DNA from: Candidatus Anammoximicrobium sp.
GTDB taxonomy: Bacteria; Planctomycetota; Planctomycetia; Pirellulales; Pirellulaceae
Direction of reading: 5' to 3'
Assembly (NCBI GenBank): GCA_012515235.1
Contig: JAAYYU010000144.1
Span: 1-64,000, forward strand
Length of the DNA stretch: 64,000 nucleotides
Shown here: positions 56,570-64,000 of the stretch, one piece after another
Layout: every line of letters starts with the position of its first letter
Position numbering within the stretch: the first letter of the stretch is position 1
Made by a program: the position numbers and the translations under genes
The notes under the pieces: generated by a model
What the model was told of the DNA's origin: nothing
Databases searched by the model: none
The model's input: the letters and a program-made list of their open reading frames with translations, nothing else

Positions 56570-59500
56570 ATGAGGCCGAGAAACTGCAGCCGAGCCGGAC
56601 GTCTGCCGCTGTGCCTGCTGTGGACGGGATTGTGCGCGGCCCTGCCGAATTCGGCCGCCGCGGCCGACGCCGAATTCACGATCGAAGCGCGGGACTTCGA
56701 CGGCGGCAACGCGCGGGTGAGCCTCACCGGGCAGGCGTATGCCGACGGAGCGTCCTGCATCTGGAACGCGGGCGAGTTGCCGAATTGGGCGGAGTACGAG
56801 ATCGAATTCCCGGTCACCGCCGACTATACGCTGTCGGCCTTGTTCGCCGCCGCGCAGGCCCGCCGAGTCGAAATCAGGCTGGACGACAAGCCGGTCCATA
56901 CCGGATTCCGAGGCGTCACGGGCAGTTGGAACACATCGTCGGCCCAATGGGAGGAGCAATGCACGCTGCCCATCACTCGCGGGACTCACACGATCCTGCT
57001 GCGCTGCGAGGGGCCCTTTCCGCACATCTGCGCGTTGCGGCTGAAGTCGTCCGCGCCGTTTCCTGCCGGTTGGCAGTTGCCGCGGCCCACGCCGGAGCAG
57101 CGGGCCGACCGGATCCGGCGTGCCGCTCGACGGGCGCAGATCAAGGCCCAAATCGCGGCTTTGGAGAGCGTCGATCTGGAAGCCGTGCGACTGGCCGTCG
57201 ACGACCTGGAAAAGGAGTTTCCGGGCCGCTACGACGCGGCGACCCACCGCCAGGCTCTCGTCCGATTCGAGCGTGAGCGGGCGGAACTGCTCAAGGCGCT
57301 GGCCGACGGCACGGACGCGGCAAACGTGCCGGTCGAGGCGGTCTTGACCGGCGTCCGCACCGCGCTGCTGGCCAATCCGCTGCTCGATTTCGACCGGCTG
57401 CTGGTCGTGCGGCGGAACTTCGGCGGCCCGCGGGCGCGGCACGTGGCCAGTTCCGACGCCGGCTTCGTGGCCCACAACTACCAAAATCAGACTGCGATGC
57501 CTCGCGGCGGCTGGGACAACGAGATCGCCGTGCTGTCTGAGCTCCGCGGCCGCCCGCGGATTGAGCGTCTGTACAAACCTTCCGGCGACCAGATCGTCCG
57601 CGACGTCCGGCTGGATTTTTCGGCCGACCGCATGTTGTTTTCCAGTATCGACGCCAACGGCCGCTGGGCCATCTTCCAGGTGCGGAGCGACGGCAGCGGC
57701 CTGACCCAATTGACTCCCGCCGACTACCCGGATCTGGACTACTTCGACGCCTGCTATTTGCCCGACGGGCGGATCGTGCTGTGTTCCACCGGCGCCTACA
57801 TCGGGCTGCCGTGCCTGAACGGCCACGGACAGGTCGCCAGCCTGTACCTCTGGGACCCCGCGACCAAGTCGCTGCGGCAGCTGACGTTCGACCAGGACAG
57901 CAGCGCCGATCCGACCGTGCTGAACGATGGCCGCGTGCTATTCCAACGCTGGGAGTACAGCGACATCCCGCACTACTTCTCGCGGCGGCGGATGACCATG
58001 AATCCTGACGGCACGGGCCAGTTGGCTTTTCACGGCAGCAATTCCTGGTTCCCCACGGCGTTCCGCTTTGCCAAACCGGTCCCCGATCATCCGACGCGGC
58101 TGGTGGGCGTCATCAGCGGGCATCACGATTTTGGCGACTGCGGCCGCCTGGCGATCCTGGATCCGGGACTGGCAGGGGCCTATCCGTTCCGTTTCCGCCC
58201 GACGTCCAAGGAGTGGGGAGTGGAAGGCGAGCCGATCGCCGTGACGCCGGACATCCTGCCGGCCGCGCAGACCGGCTTCGTGCAATTGATCCCCGGCCGC
58301 GGCCAGACCGTGGCCGGCACCGTGTGCGACGCCATCATCGGGCACGTGTACCGCAAGCAGCGGCCGGCGCTGACCACGCATCCGCATCCGCTCAGCAGCA
58401 AATACTTCCTGGTCTCGATGAAACCCACGCCGCAGAGTCTGTGGGGCATCTACCTGGTGGACGTCTTCGACAACGCGACGCTGATTGCGGAAGTCGAGGA
58501 CGTGGGCCTGTTCGAGCCGCAGCCGTTCGTCGCCCGCTCTCGGCCGCCGGTGATTCCCGACCGGGTCAAGCTCGAGTCGCGGACCGCCGACGTCCACATC
58601 GCGGACATCTACAGCGGTCCGGGCTTGCTGGGCGTCCCGCGTGGCACGGTGAAGAGCCTGCGCGTGTTCTCGTACCACTTCGGCTACAATGCCAAGGCCG
58701 GCTTCCCGCTGGTCGGCACCCAAGCGGGCTGGGACATGAAGCGCGTGCTGGGGACGGCGACCGTCGAGCCTGACGGCTCGGCCTTTTTCCAGATCCCGGC
58801 CAACACGCCGGTTTCGATCCAGCCGCTGGACGCCGAAGGCCGAGCCGTGCAACTGATGCGCAGCTGGTTGGTGGGCATGCCGGGCGAACTGGTCTCCTGT
58901 GTCGGCTGTCACGAAAGGCGGCGGGAGACGCTGCCGATCCGTCGCAATTTGGCTCACGACCGGCGGCCGGAGCGGCTGCGGCCCTGGTACGGCGCCCCGC
59001 GGCCGTTCGCCTTTGCCCACGAAGTCTTTCCCGTCCTGGAGCAATACTGCCTCGGCTGCCACGACCAACCGCCGACGGTCGGCCCGCGGAGCAAACCCTG
59101 TTTCCAGAATCCCGACACGGCCTACAACACACTGCACCCCTACCTCCATCGGCCCGGCGTGGAATCCGACATGGCGCTGCTGCATCCGCTGGAATACCAT
59201 GCCTCGACCAGCCGGCTGATCCAGATGCTGGAGAAGGGCCATCACGGCGTGAATCTGGCCGAGATGACTCGCGAAGCGCGGGACCGGCTGTACACCTGGA
59301 TCGACTTGAACGTGCCCCGCGCGGGCCATTGGGACCCGCCGCCGTTCCAGGACTACGACCAGCGGGCGCGGCGTTGCGAATTGGCCCGAACGTTTGCGAA
59401 CAACGGCGACGATCCGGAAGGCGAGTACGCGGCGGCGGCCGAACGGTTCCGCGACCGCACGCCAGTCCCGTTCGTCGCTCCGCCGCCCGAACAGCCCGTA

Positions 59501-60457
59501 CCGCCCGACGGTCTGAAGGCAGCCGGTTTTCCTTTGGCGACGGCGGAAGCCAGCCGGCGGCAACAGGCCGGTCCCGCGGCGTCTCAGCGGACCATCGACC
59601 TGGGTGAGGGGGCCGCGCTGAGCCTGGCGTGGATCCCCGTTGGCCAGTTCGTGATGGGCAGCCTGGACGGCGCTCCGGATGAGCGGCCGCGGTCGGTGGT
59701 GCGCGTGAACCGGCCCTTCTGGATGGGCGTCACCGAAGTGACCAACGGGCAATATGCCAGGTTCGATCCGCAGCACGATACGCGGTACGTGGACATGCAC
59801 TCGCTGGATCGCGTCGTGCCGGGACACATCGCCAATCACCCGAATCAGCCGGTGGCCCGCGTGTCCTGGTCGGAAGCCATGCGGTTCTGCCGTTGGCTGA
59901 GCGTCAAGACGGGTCTGGAGGTGACGCTGCCCAGCGAGGCCCAGTGGGAATGGGCGGCCCGCGCGGGCTCCGAGACGCAATTCTTCTACGGCACGCTGGA
60001 GACCGACTTCGGCCGGTTTGCCAACCTGGCCGACCAGGCGCTCCGCTGGTACGCCATGGGCTATGACGGTCCCAGCGCCCTGCAACGGCGGAACCCCTAT
60101 CCGCCGGAGATGAATTTCCCCTTGCACGACCAGCGGTTCCGCGACCCCTGGTTCGTCGTAGACTATGTCGCCCAAACCGAGGCCAATGCCTGGGGGCTGA
60201 AAGACATGGTGGGCAACGTCAGCGAATGGACGCTCAGCGGCTATCGGCCCTATCCCTACCGCGACGACGACGGCCGGAACGCCGGCGGCACTTCCGAGCG
60301 GCGGGTCGCCCGCGGCGGCTCCTGGGCCGATCGTCCCGCCGACGCCGGCTCCTCCGTCCGCCGCGCGTACGAACCCTGGCAAAAAGTCTTCGACGTAGGC
60401 TTCCGCGTAATCGTGCCAGACGCCGCCAGCCCGAACGAGATCGCGTCGGTGCGGTAG
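56570..60457 (+). CDS. Exported HzsA-like multiheme/propeller protein fused to an FGE-sulfatase domain
   Basis: This encodes 1,295 residues from ATG 56570 behind AGGGAGG, with a signal peptide (LPLCLLWTGLCAALPNSAAA). A carbohydrate-binding-like sandwich (about 40-165) and a helical linker lead to a WD40/TolB-like propeller (QIVRDVRLDFSADRMLFSSI, IFQVRSDGSGLTQLTPADYP, ILDPGLAGAYPFRFRPTSKEW). Heme c motifs CVGCH (777-781) and CLGCH (827-831) follow, an arrangement matching the hydrazine synthase alpha-subunit-like (HzsA-like) family. From about 1008 to the end lies a formylglycine-generating-enzyme-type domain (WIPVGQFVMGS, VSWSEAMRFCRWLS, LPSEAQWEWAARAGSET, MVGNVSEWTLSG, VARGGSWADRP). True FGE cysteines are not seen, so this domain may bind rather than modify proteins. 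It probably acts in the periplasm; the reaction is unknown. Confidence 0.87.
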   Translation: MRPRNCSRAGRLPLCLLWTGLCAALPNSAAAADAEFTIEARDFDGGNARVSLTGQAYADGASCIWNAGELPNWAEYEIEFPVTADYTLSALFAAAQARRVEIRLDDKPVHTGFRGVTGSWNTSSAQWEEQCTLPITRGTHTILLRCEGPFPHICALRLKSSAPFPAGWQLPRPTPEQRADRIRRAARRAQIKAQIAALESVDLEAVRLAVDDLEKEFPGRYDAATHRQALVRFERERAELLKALADGTDAANVPVEAVLTGVRTALLANPLLDFDRLLVVRRNFGGPRARHVASSDAGFVAHNYQNQTAMPRGGWDNEIAVLSELRGRPRIERLYKPSGDQIVRDVRLDFSADRMLFSSIDANGRWAIFQVRSDGSGLTQLTPADYPDLDYFDACYLPDGRIVLCSTGAYIGLPCLNGHGQVASLYLWDPATKSLRQLTFDQDSSADPTVLNDGRVLFQRWEYSDIPHYFSRRRMTMNPDGTGQLAFHGSNSWFPTAFRFAKPVPDHPTRLVGVISGHHDFGDCGRLAILDPGLAGAYPFRFRPTSKEWGVEGEPIAVTPDILPAAQTGFVQLIPGRGQTVAGTVCDAIIGHVYRKQRPALTTHPHPLSSKYFLVSMKPTPQSLWGIYLVDVFDNATLIAEVEDVGLFEPQPFVARSRPPVIPDRVKLESRTADVHIADIYSGPGLLGVPRGTVKSLRVFSYHFGYNAKAGFPLVGTQAGWDMKRVLGTATVEPDGSAFFQIPANTPVSIQPLDAEGRAVQLMRSWLVGMPGELVSCVGCHERRRETLPIRRNLAHDRRPERLRPWYGAPRPFAFAHEVFPVLEQYCLGCHDQPPTVGPRSKPCFQNPDTAYNTLHPYLHRPGVESDMALLHPLEYHASTSRLIQMLEKGHHGVNLAEMTREARDRLYTWIDLNVPRAGHWDPPPFQDYDQRARRCELARTFANNGDDPEGEYAAAAERFRDRTPVPFVAPPPEQPVPPDGLKAAGFPLATAEASRRQQAGPAASQRTIDLGEGAALSLAWIPVGQFVMGSLDGAPDERPRSVVRVNRPFWMGVTEVTNGQYARFDPQHDTRYVDMHSLDRVVPGHIANHPNQPVARVSWSEAMRFCRWLSVKTGLEVTLPSEAQWEWAARAGSETQFFYGTLETDFGRFANLADQALRWYAMGYDGPSALQRRNPYPPEMNFPLHDQRFRDPWFVVDYVAQTEANAWGLKDMVGNVSEWTLSGYRPYPYRDDDGRNAGGTSERRVARGGSWADRPADAGSSVRRAYEPWQKVFDVGFRVIVPDAASPNEIASVR

Positions 60458-60543
60458 GACGCCTCAGCCCATGCGCGTTTCGGACAGCACGCAGCCAACG
60501 AAGGCTTGGAGACGTTCCCGTCCGTTGCCGCCGGTCCTGCCTC

Positions 60544-61434
60544 CTACCGCGATCCGGCCGAACTCAGCCAGCGGGCTTTGTACAGCCGCTCACCCGACAA
60601 CTGGATCGTGCCCGTCGGGGAAAGCAGGCTCAGCGAATCCGTCCACCACGCCTTGTCGCTGGCCTGGACAAAGGCCGTCCGGCCAGTGACTGGATGGATG
60701 CTCACCGACTTGACGCGGGCTTTCTGTCCGAGCTCAGGATGCAGACGGAATTCGCTCGCGTCCCGGTCAAACAGGTAGACGTGACGCCCTGTGGTGACGA
60801 CCAGATCGTGACCGCCGGGAACTGGCTGAAGGTCGTGGCCGTCCGCGTCGGGCAGCGGATGCTTGCCGTTCACGGCCAGCGAGGGCTGGTCGCTGTCCCA
60901 ATCCTGGAGTTGGTAGCTCCAAAGGTCATTCAGTCCCAGCGCCCACAGAAGCTGCCGTCCTTCATCCCAGACGACGCCATGAGCCGAAACCAGCGGCGCG
61001 TCCCAGATCGGCTTGTCCGACCGGGCAAGATCGAACAGGATCAGGCGGTTGCCGTTGGCATGCACCGAACTGGCGACGGCGATACGGCCGCGGGGCAGGA
61101 GTTCCGGCGAATGCGCGTTCGGCGCACGGGCGTACCAGATCACCTTGCCGGAGGGACGCTCCACCAGGGCACAGCCGCCCGACGACGAGGAGACCAGAAT
61201 TCGGCAGCCGCCGTCCACCGGCTTGCAGTCGTCGGTGGTCGCGAACGTGCCGCGCATCACTGCGGGCAGTTGCTCGCACTGTTTCGCCTTCCAGGTCCAC
61301 ACCTTCTCGATCGTGTCCTGGGCCGTGTCCACAACGAACACGGTGTCGTCGCCGCACAGAATCATCGGCTCGGCTCTCGCGGCCGGAGCCAGACAGACCA
61401 GCAGGACGGCCACGAGATGCAGGTTGCGGGTCAT
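60544..61434 (-). CDS. Exported DUF6528-like beta-propeller protein
   Basis: This encodes 296 residues with a signal peptide (MTRNLHLVAVLLVCLAPAARA). The body has propeller-like repeats: MILCGDDTVFVVDTAQDTIE at the start, DCKPVDGGCRILVSSSSGG, HGVVWDEGRQLLWALGLNDL, DLQPVPGGHDLVVTTGRHVY and VKSVSIHPVTGRTAFVQASD. This matches my memory of the DUF6528 group, periplasmic proteins of unknown ligand found beside glycan-degradation genes. Its gene converges with the HzsA-like gene and stands apart from others. No catalytic residues can be named. Confidence 0.72.
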   Translation of the reverse strand: MTRNLHLVAVLLVCLAPAARAEPMILCGDDTVFVVDTAQDTIEKVWTWKAKQCEQLPAVMRGTFATTDDCKPVDGGCRILVSSSSGGCALVERPSGKVIWYARAPNAHSPELLPRGRIAVASSVHANGNRLILFDLARSDKPIWDAPLVSAHGVVWDEGRQLLWALGLNDLWSYQLQDWDSDQPSLAVNGKHPLPDADGHDLQPVPGGHDLVVTTGRHVYLFDRDASEFRLHPELGQKARVKSVSIHPVTGRTAFVQASDKAWWTDSLSLLSPTGTIQLSGERLYKARWLSSAGSR

Positions 61435-62206
61435 GGCGGAGTTCCGTCAGAGTGAGGTTGCCATTACGGCTCGCATTGTATCGGCAACCGCGTCGCTCCG
61501 ATACCGTTGGCTGCGAGGAGCTGCCAAGTAACGATTCGTGGGACGGGGATTCGCTCGCAGCTCCAACTCGGCCGCCGTGAGGCGGCGGAGAAGAACGACT
61601 CAGGGGTCCTGGGTGCGGAAATCCGAAGGAAACCTGATGACGATTCCTGACGCTCTTTCTGGGTCTTTTCTGGATCTGGCACGTTTTGCGTTGTGAAGAG
61701 ACCCGGCGACGACGGGAATCTGCTCCCGGTTCACGCTCTGGCTGACGCACCCGCACCGTTGGTATGCGCAGCGCCACCGCGTGGGAACCCGCGACGTCTA
61801 CCACGGCCGGGTGAAGTCTTTTCCGTGCAGGATGAGCACTTCTCTACGCGCGGTGTTGGACGTGGAGCAAAGGGTCCGCCGCCTGGGCCTGGAGGGCACG
61901 CTTCACCCTCAAGCCCGCCCCAAAAGCCAAAATGACGGCTCCTGACGCCTCTGCTGGATCGAACCGTCTGCATCGACAACGCATATTTCTCAGTCCTCCT
62001 ATTTTTACTATCCGGAAAATCCGCGCAACTTGGCTAAATCGAAAAACTCGAGACTACCGATATTAGCGGCAGACTTCATCAGATTTCGTGCGTAGTGGTT
62101 GGAGTCCGGCCGGCCAACGTTGCGCTGGGAGTCAGGCCGGATTGCGATTCCGGTTGCCTTTTGTTTGCCGTTTTCCGGCGTCCTCGACATCTCGCAGGAA
62201 AAAGCC
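61435..62206. other. 772-base intergenic region without a supported gene
   Basis: No frame here looks like protein. Two loosely related phrases, TGACGATTCCTGACGCTCT near 61637 and TGACGGCTCCTGACGCCTCT near 61931, suggest old repeats. From about 61980 to 62090 the sequence is clearly AT-richer than its surroundings and may hold the promoter of the next gene. No -35/-10 pair is convincing. Confidence 0.4.
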
Positions 62207-64000
62207 ATGTCTCGCCTGATCCCTGGTACGGTGTCTGTCATCGTCATCGGTTGTGTCGTCGCCGCGCTGGTTCAAGCTCAGGAGTCTACGCGGTCTTGGT
62301 CCCCTGCCAAAGGCACCTCGTCCGACACGTCTTTCGGCGCTAGTTCTCAGTCGCTTCGAGACTTGCCGGCGGAGCGCGGCGCGGCAATTCTGTTGGTTTC
62401 GAACGAGGCTGCGTCGGCAGGGACCCTGCGGTCGGTTCTGAAGCGAAATACGATGCCGTCCGCGGTTTCCGCGCCGGCCGCGCCGGCGGCGGGGGCCTCG
62501 GCGGCGGTCGCGAGGACTCCCGCTTCGGAGATAGATCCTCCGGCACCTCCAGCCGGCCTGAATCATTCGCCCTCGGCCTCGACGAACGTCGCGTCGCCGC
62601 CGGTCACGTCGCCACCGGTCGCGACCGAACGCTCGTCGTCCAACGGGGGAGTCTCCGCGGCGAGTCCGCTGACCGGGCCTGCCGCTCCAACGGTGTCGGG
62701 AGGTTGGACCGCAGACGGAGCGAGCGGGCCGCGGATTTCGTCACGGCGCACCCAGCGTTCGCAGACGACGGACAGTGCGACGATGAGCGTGACCGCCAAG
62801 CCGGTGCCCACCCAGCGCGTGGATCCTGCGCAACGCGTCGACAGTCCCGTGCCGGTCGTGAACGATTCGCCCGTGACGCTGGTCAAGAGCGTTGGCCCAG
62901 CCTTGCGTGTGGACGTCGTCGGACCGACGGCGGCCATTCTTGGCGAGGAAGCGACCTTCAAGGTCCATGTACTCAATCAAGGCGAGAGCGATGCGACGGG
63001 GGTGACGGTGCGCGTGGGAATTCCCGACGTCGCCCGCGTGGTGGCCAGCGAAGCAGGAACCGGAGACGCCCGCGTCCAGACGGACGGAGGCCCGACGCAA
63101 GTCGTGTGGAGCGTCGAGCGGCTGCCGGCGCAGGCCGCCAGCGGAATGACGCTGAGACTGATTCCGACCGGCAATCGGCCGATCGAGTTGTCCGTCGATT
63201 GGTCGACGCAGCCGGTCGTCGCTACGGCGCGCATCGAGGTCAAGCAGGCCTTGCTGGAAATGACCCTCAGCGGTCCCCGCGAAATGGTCTACGGCGACAC
63301 GAAGGTGTTCTCCATCGTGCTCTCGAACCCCGGCACCGGCGACGCCAAGGACGTCGCGGTGAACGTTTCGCTGGGTCCCACGACGTCCGACACGATGACC
63401 GTCGGCACCATCCCGGCGGGAACGAGCAAGAACTTCGACTTTGAAGTCACGGCTCGTCAGACGGGCACGATGCAGATTGCCGCGATTGCGACCGGCGCCG
63501 GCAGTTTGAAGAAGGAAGCCGCGCATCCGGTGTTGGTCCAGCGAGCCGAATTGGCGGTCGAGACTGCCGGTCCGGAGATGGAATTCGCCGGCTCGGTCGC
63601 CAGGTATGGCGTGCGCGTCGCCAATCAAGGCAACGCGGCCGCCCGCAACGTGAACGTCCTGGTGCGCATGCCTCAGGGGGTCCGCTATCTGCAGGGCGAA
63701 GGCAACGTCCGGCCGGAAGCGGCGGGCATGGTCTGGCAGTTGGGGGACTTGGCGCCGGGGACCGAACGCGAGTTCCGTTTTGACTGCGAGCTAGCCGTCG
63801 ATGGCGAGATGCAGTTCCAAGTCGCCGCTCGTGGCGATGGCGGCCTGGAGTCGACCGACGAATTGACGACTCGAGTCGAAGCCGTCGCCGACCTGAAGTT
63901 GACGGTGAACGATCCCAAGGGTCCGATTCCGGTCGGGCAAGACGTCCTGTACGAGATCAGCGTGTTCAATCGGGGAACCAAAGCCGCCACCCAGGTGAAC
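62207..64000 (+). CDS. Long DUF11/CARDB-type repeat surface protein, 5' part
   Basis: The frame is open from ATG 62207 to the end of the window, 598 codons, with no stop. The N-terminus RLIPGTVSVIVIGCVVAALV is a signal peptide or anchor, followed by about 200 residues of Ser/Pro/Ala/Thr-rich linker. From about residue 230 Ig-like DUF11/CARDB repeats follow: GPTAAILGEEATFKVHVLNQ, GPREMVYGDTKVFSIVLSNP, GPEMEFAGSVARYGVRVANQ and DPKGPIPVGQDVLYEISVFN, each with a strand pattern N-x-G-x-(A/G)-x-A-(T/K). Such proteins are large and surface-attached in planctomycetes. The C-terminus lies outside the window. Confidence 0.85.
   Translation, partial: MSRLIPGTVSVIVIGCVVAALVQAQESTRSWSPAKGTSSDTSFGASSQSLRDLPAERGAAILLVSNEAASAGTLRSVLKRNTMPSAVSAPAAPAAGASAAVARTPASEIDPPAPPAGLNHSPSASTNVASPPVTSPPVATERSSSNGGVSAASPLTGPAAPTVSGGWTADGASGPRISSRRTQRSQTTDSATMSVTAKPVPTQRVDPAQRVDSPVPVVNDSPVTLVKSVGPALRVDVVGPTAAILGEEATFKVHVLNQGESDATGVTVRVGIPDVARVVASEAGTGDARVQTDGGPTQVVWSVERLPAQAASGMTLRLIPTGNRPIELSVDWSTQPVVATARIEVKQALLEMTLSGPREMVYGDTKVFSIVLSNPGTGDAKDVAVNVSLGPTTSDTMTVGTIPAGTSKNFDFEVTARQTGTMQIAAIATGAGSLKKEAAHPVLVQRAELAVETAGPEMEFAGSVARYGVRVANQGNAAARNVNVLVRMPQGVRYLQGEGNVRPEAAGMVWQLGDLAPGTEREFRFDCELAVDGEMQFQVAARGDGGLESTDELTTRVEAVADLKLTVNDPKGPIPVGQDVLYEISVFNRGTKAATQVN

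Noticed and set aside
61693..61935. An 80-codon + strand frame
   Set aside because: It has no ribosome-binding site, a Pro/Gly/Arg-rich product and no recognisable feature.

Overview
The window looks like chromosomal DNA of a Planctomycetota bacterium, probably Pirellulales-like. The evidence is the kind of proteins present: an FG-GAP repeat surface protein with an N-terminal LEPR-type motif, a BBP7-type outer-membrane barrel, a protein with an HzsA-like c-type heme region fused to a sulfatase-modifying (FGE) domain, a 1,232-residue SecA, a DUF4954 protein and several large secreted carbohydrate-active proteins. It is GC-rich, with loosely packed genes on both strands and many palindromic intergenic repeats. 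I saw no rRNA, tRNA or CRISPR array.

Layout. 1-5000 is a degraded stretch: a 5'-truncated surface-protein gene, an AT-richer patch of small genes (about 1040-2400), a gene broken in three frames, and a frameshifted FG-GAP gene whose 3' end runs into intergenic repeats. 5078-13454 is the most striking region: six tightly packed + strand genes encoding an ECF-type sigma factor, an unknown protein, a P-loop ATPase with an intact Walker A, a 1,240-residue ATPase-like/GAF/PAS/GAF/histidine kinase whose own P-loop is degenerate, an atypical response regulator and an HExxH metallopeptidase-like protein. Two possible small ORFs follow, behind a leader that resembles the one in front of the sigma gene. 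14024-18256 holds a metallo-beta-lactamase-fold hydrolase, an IS remnant inside an inverted repeat, and a large secreted TIM-barrel protein.

18260-32456 is mostly metabolism and membrane biology: GMP reductase, a CPBP-family protease, a large lipoprotein-like membrane protein, a PPi-type phosphofructokinase, a HAD phosphatase, a deoxyhypusine-synthase-like protein, a sodium:solute symporter, a sugar-phosphate isomerase/epimerase-like protein and DUF4954. 32888-44295 holds a hybrid histidine kinase with a UrtA-like ligand-binding domain, a DUF5107-TPR protein, a GH-like secreted enzyme and a sialidase-like/CBM9-like protein. With the symporter and epimerase these point to scavenging of complex glycans.

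44333-50076 carries secA, kdtA (waaA) and rdgB on the minus strand. 50304-64000 holds an NHL-repeat gene remnant, a glycine-rich exported protein, a family-2 glycosyltransferase, a 41-residue membrane peptide gene, a diheme cytochrome c peroxidase with an Ala/Pro/Lys repeat tail, the BBP7 barrel, the HzsA-like/FGE fusion, a DUF6528-like exported protein and the 5' part of a long DUF11/CARDB-type repeat protein that runs off the window.

Most long open frames antisense to these genes are shadows caused by high GC and were left out. Family names come from motif reading alone; no searches were run.
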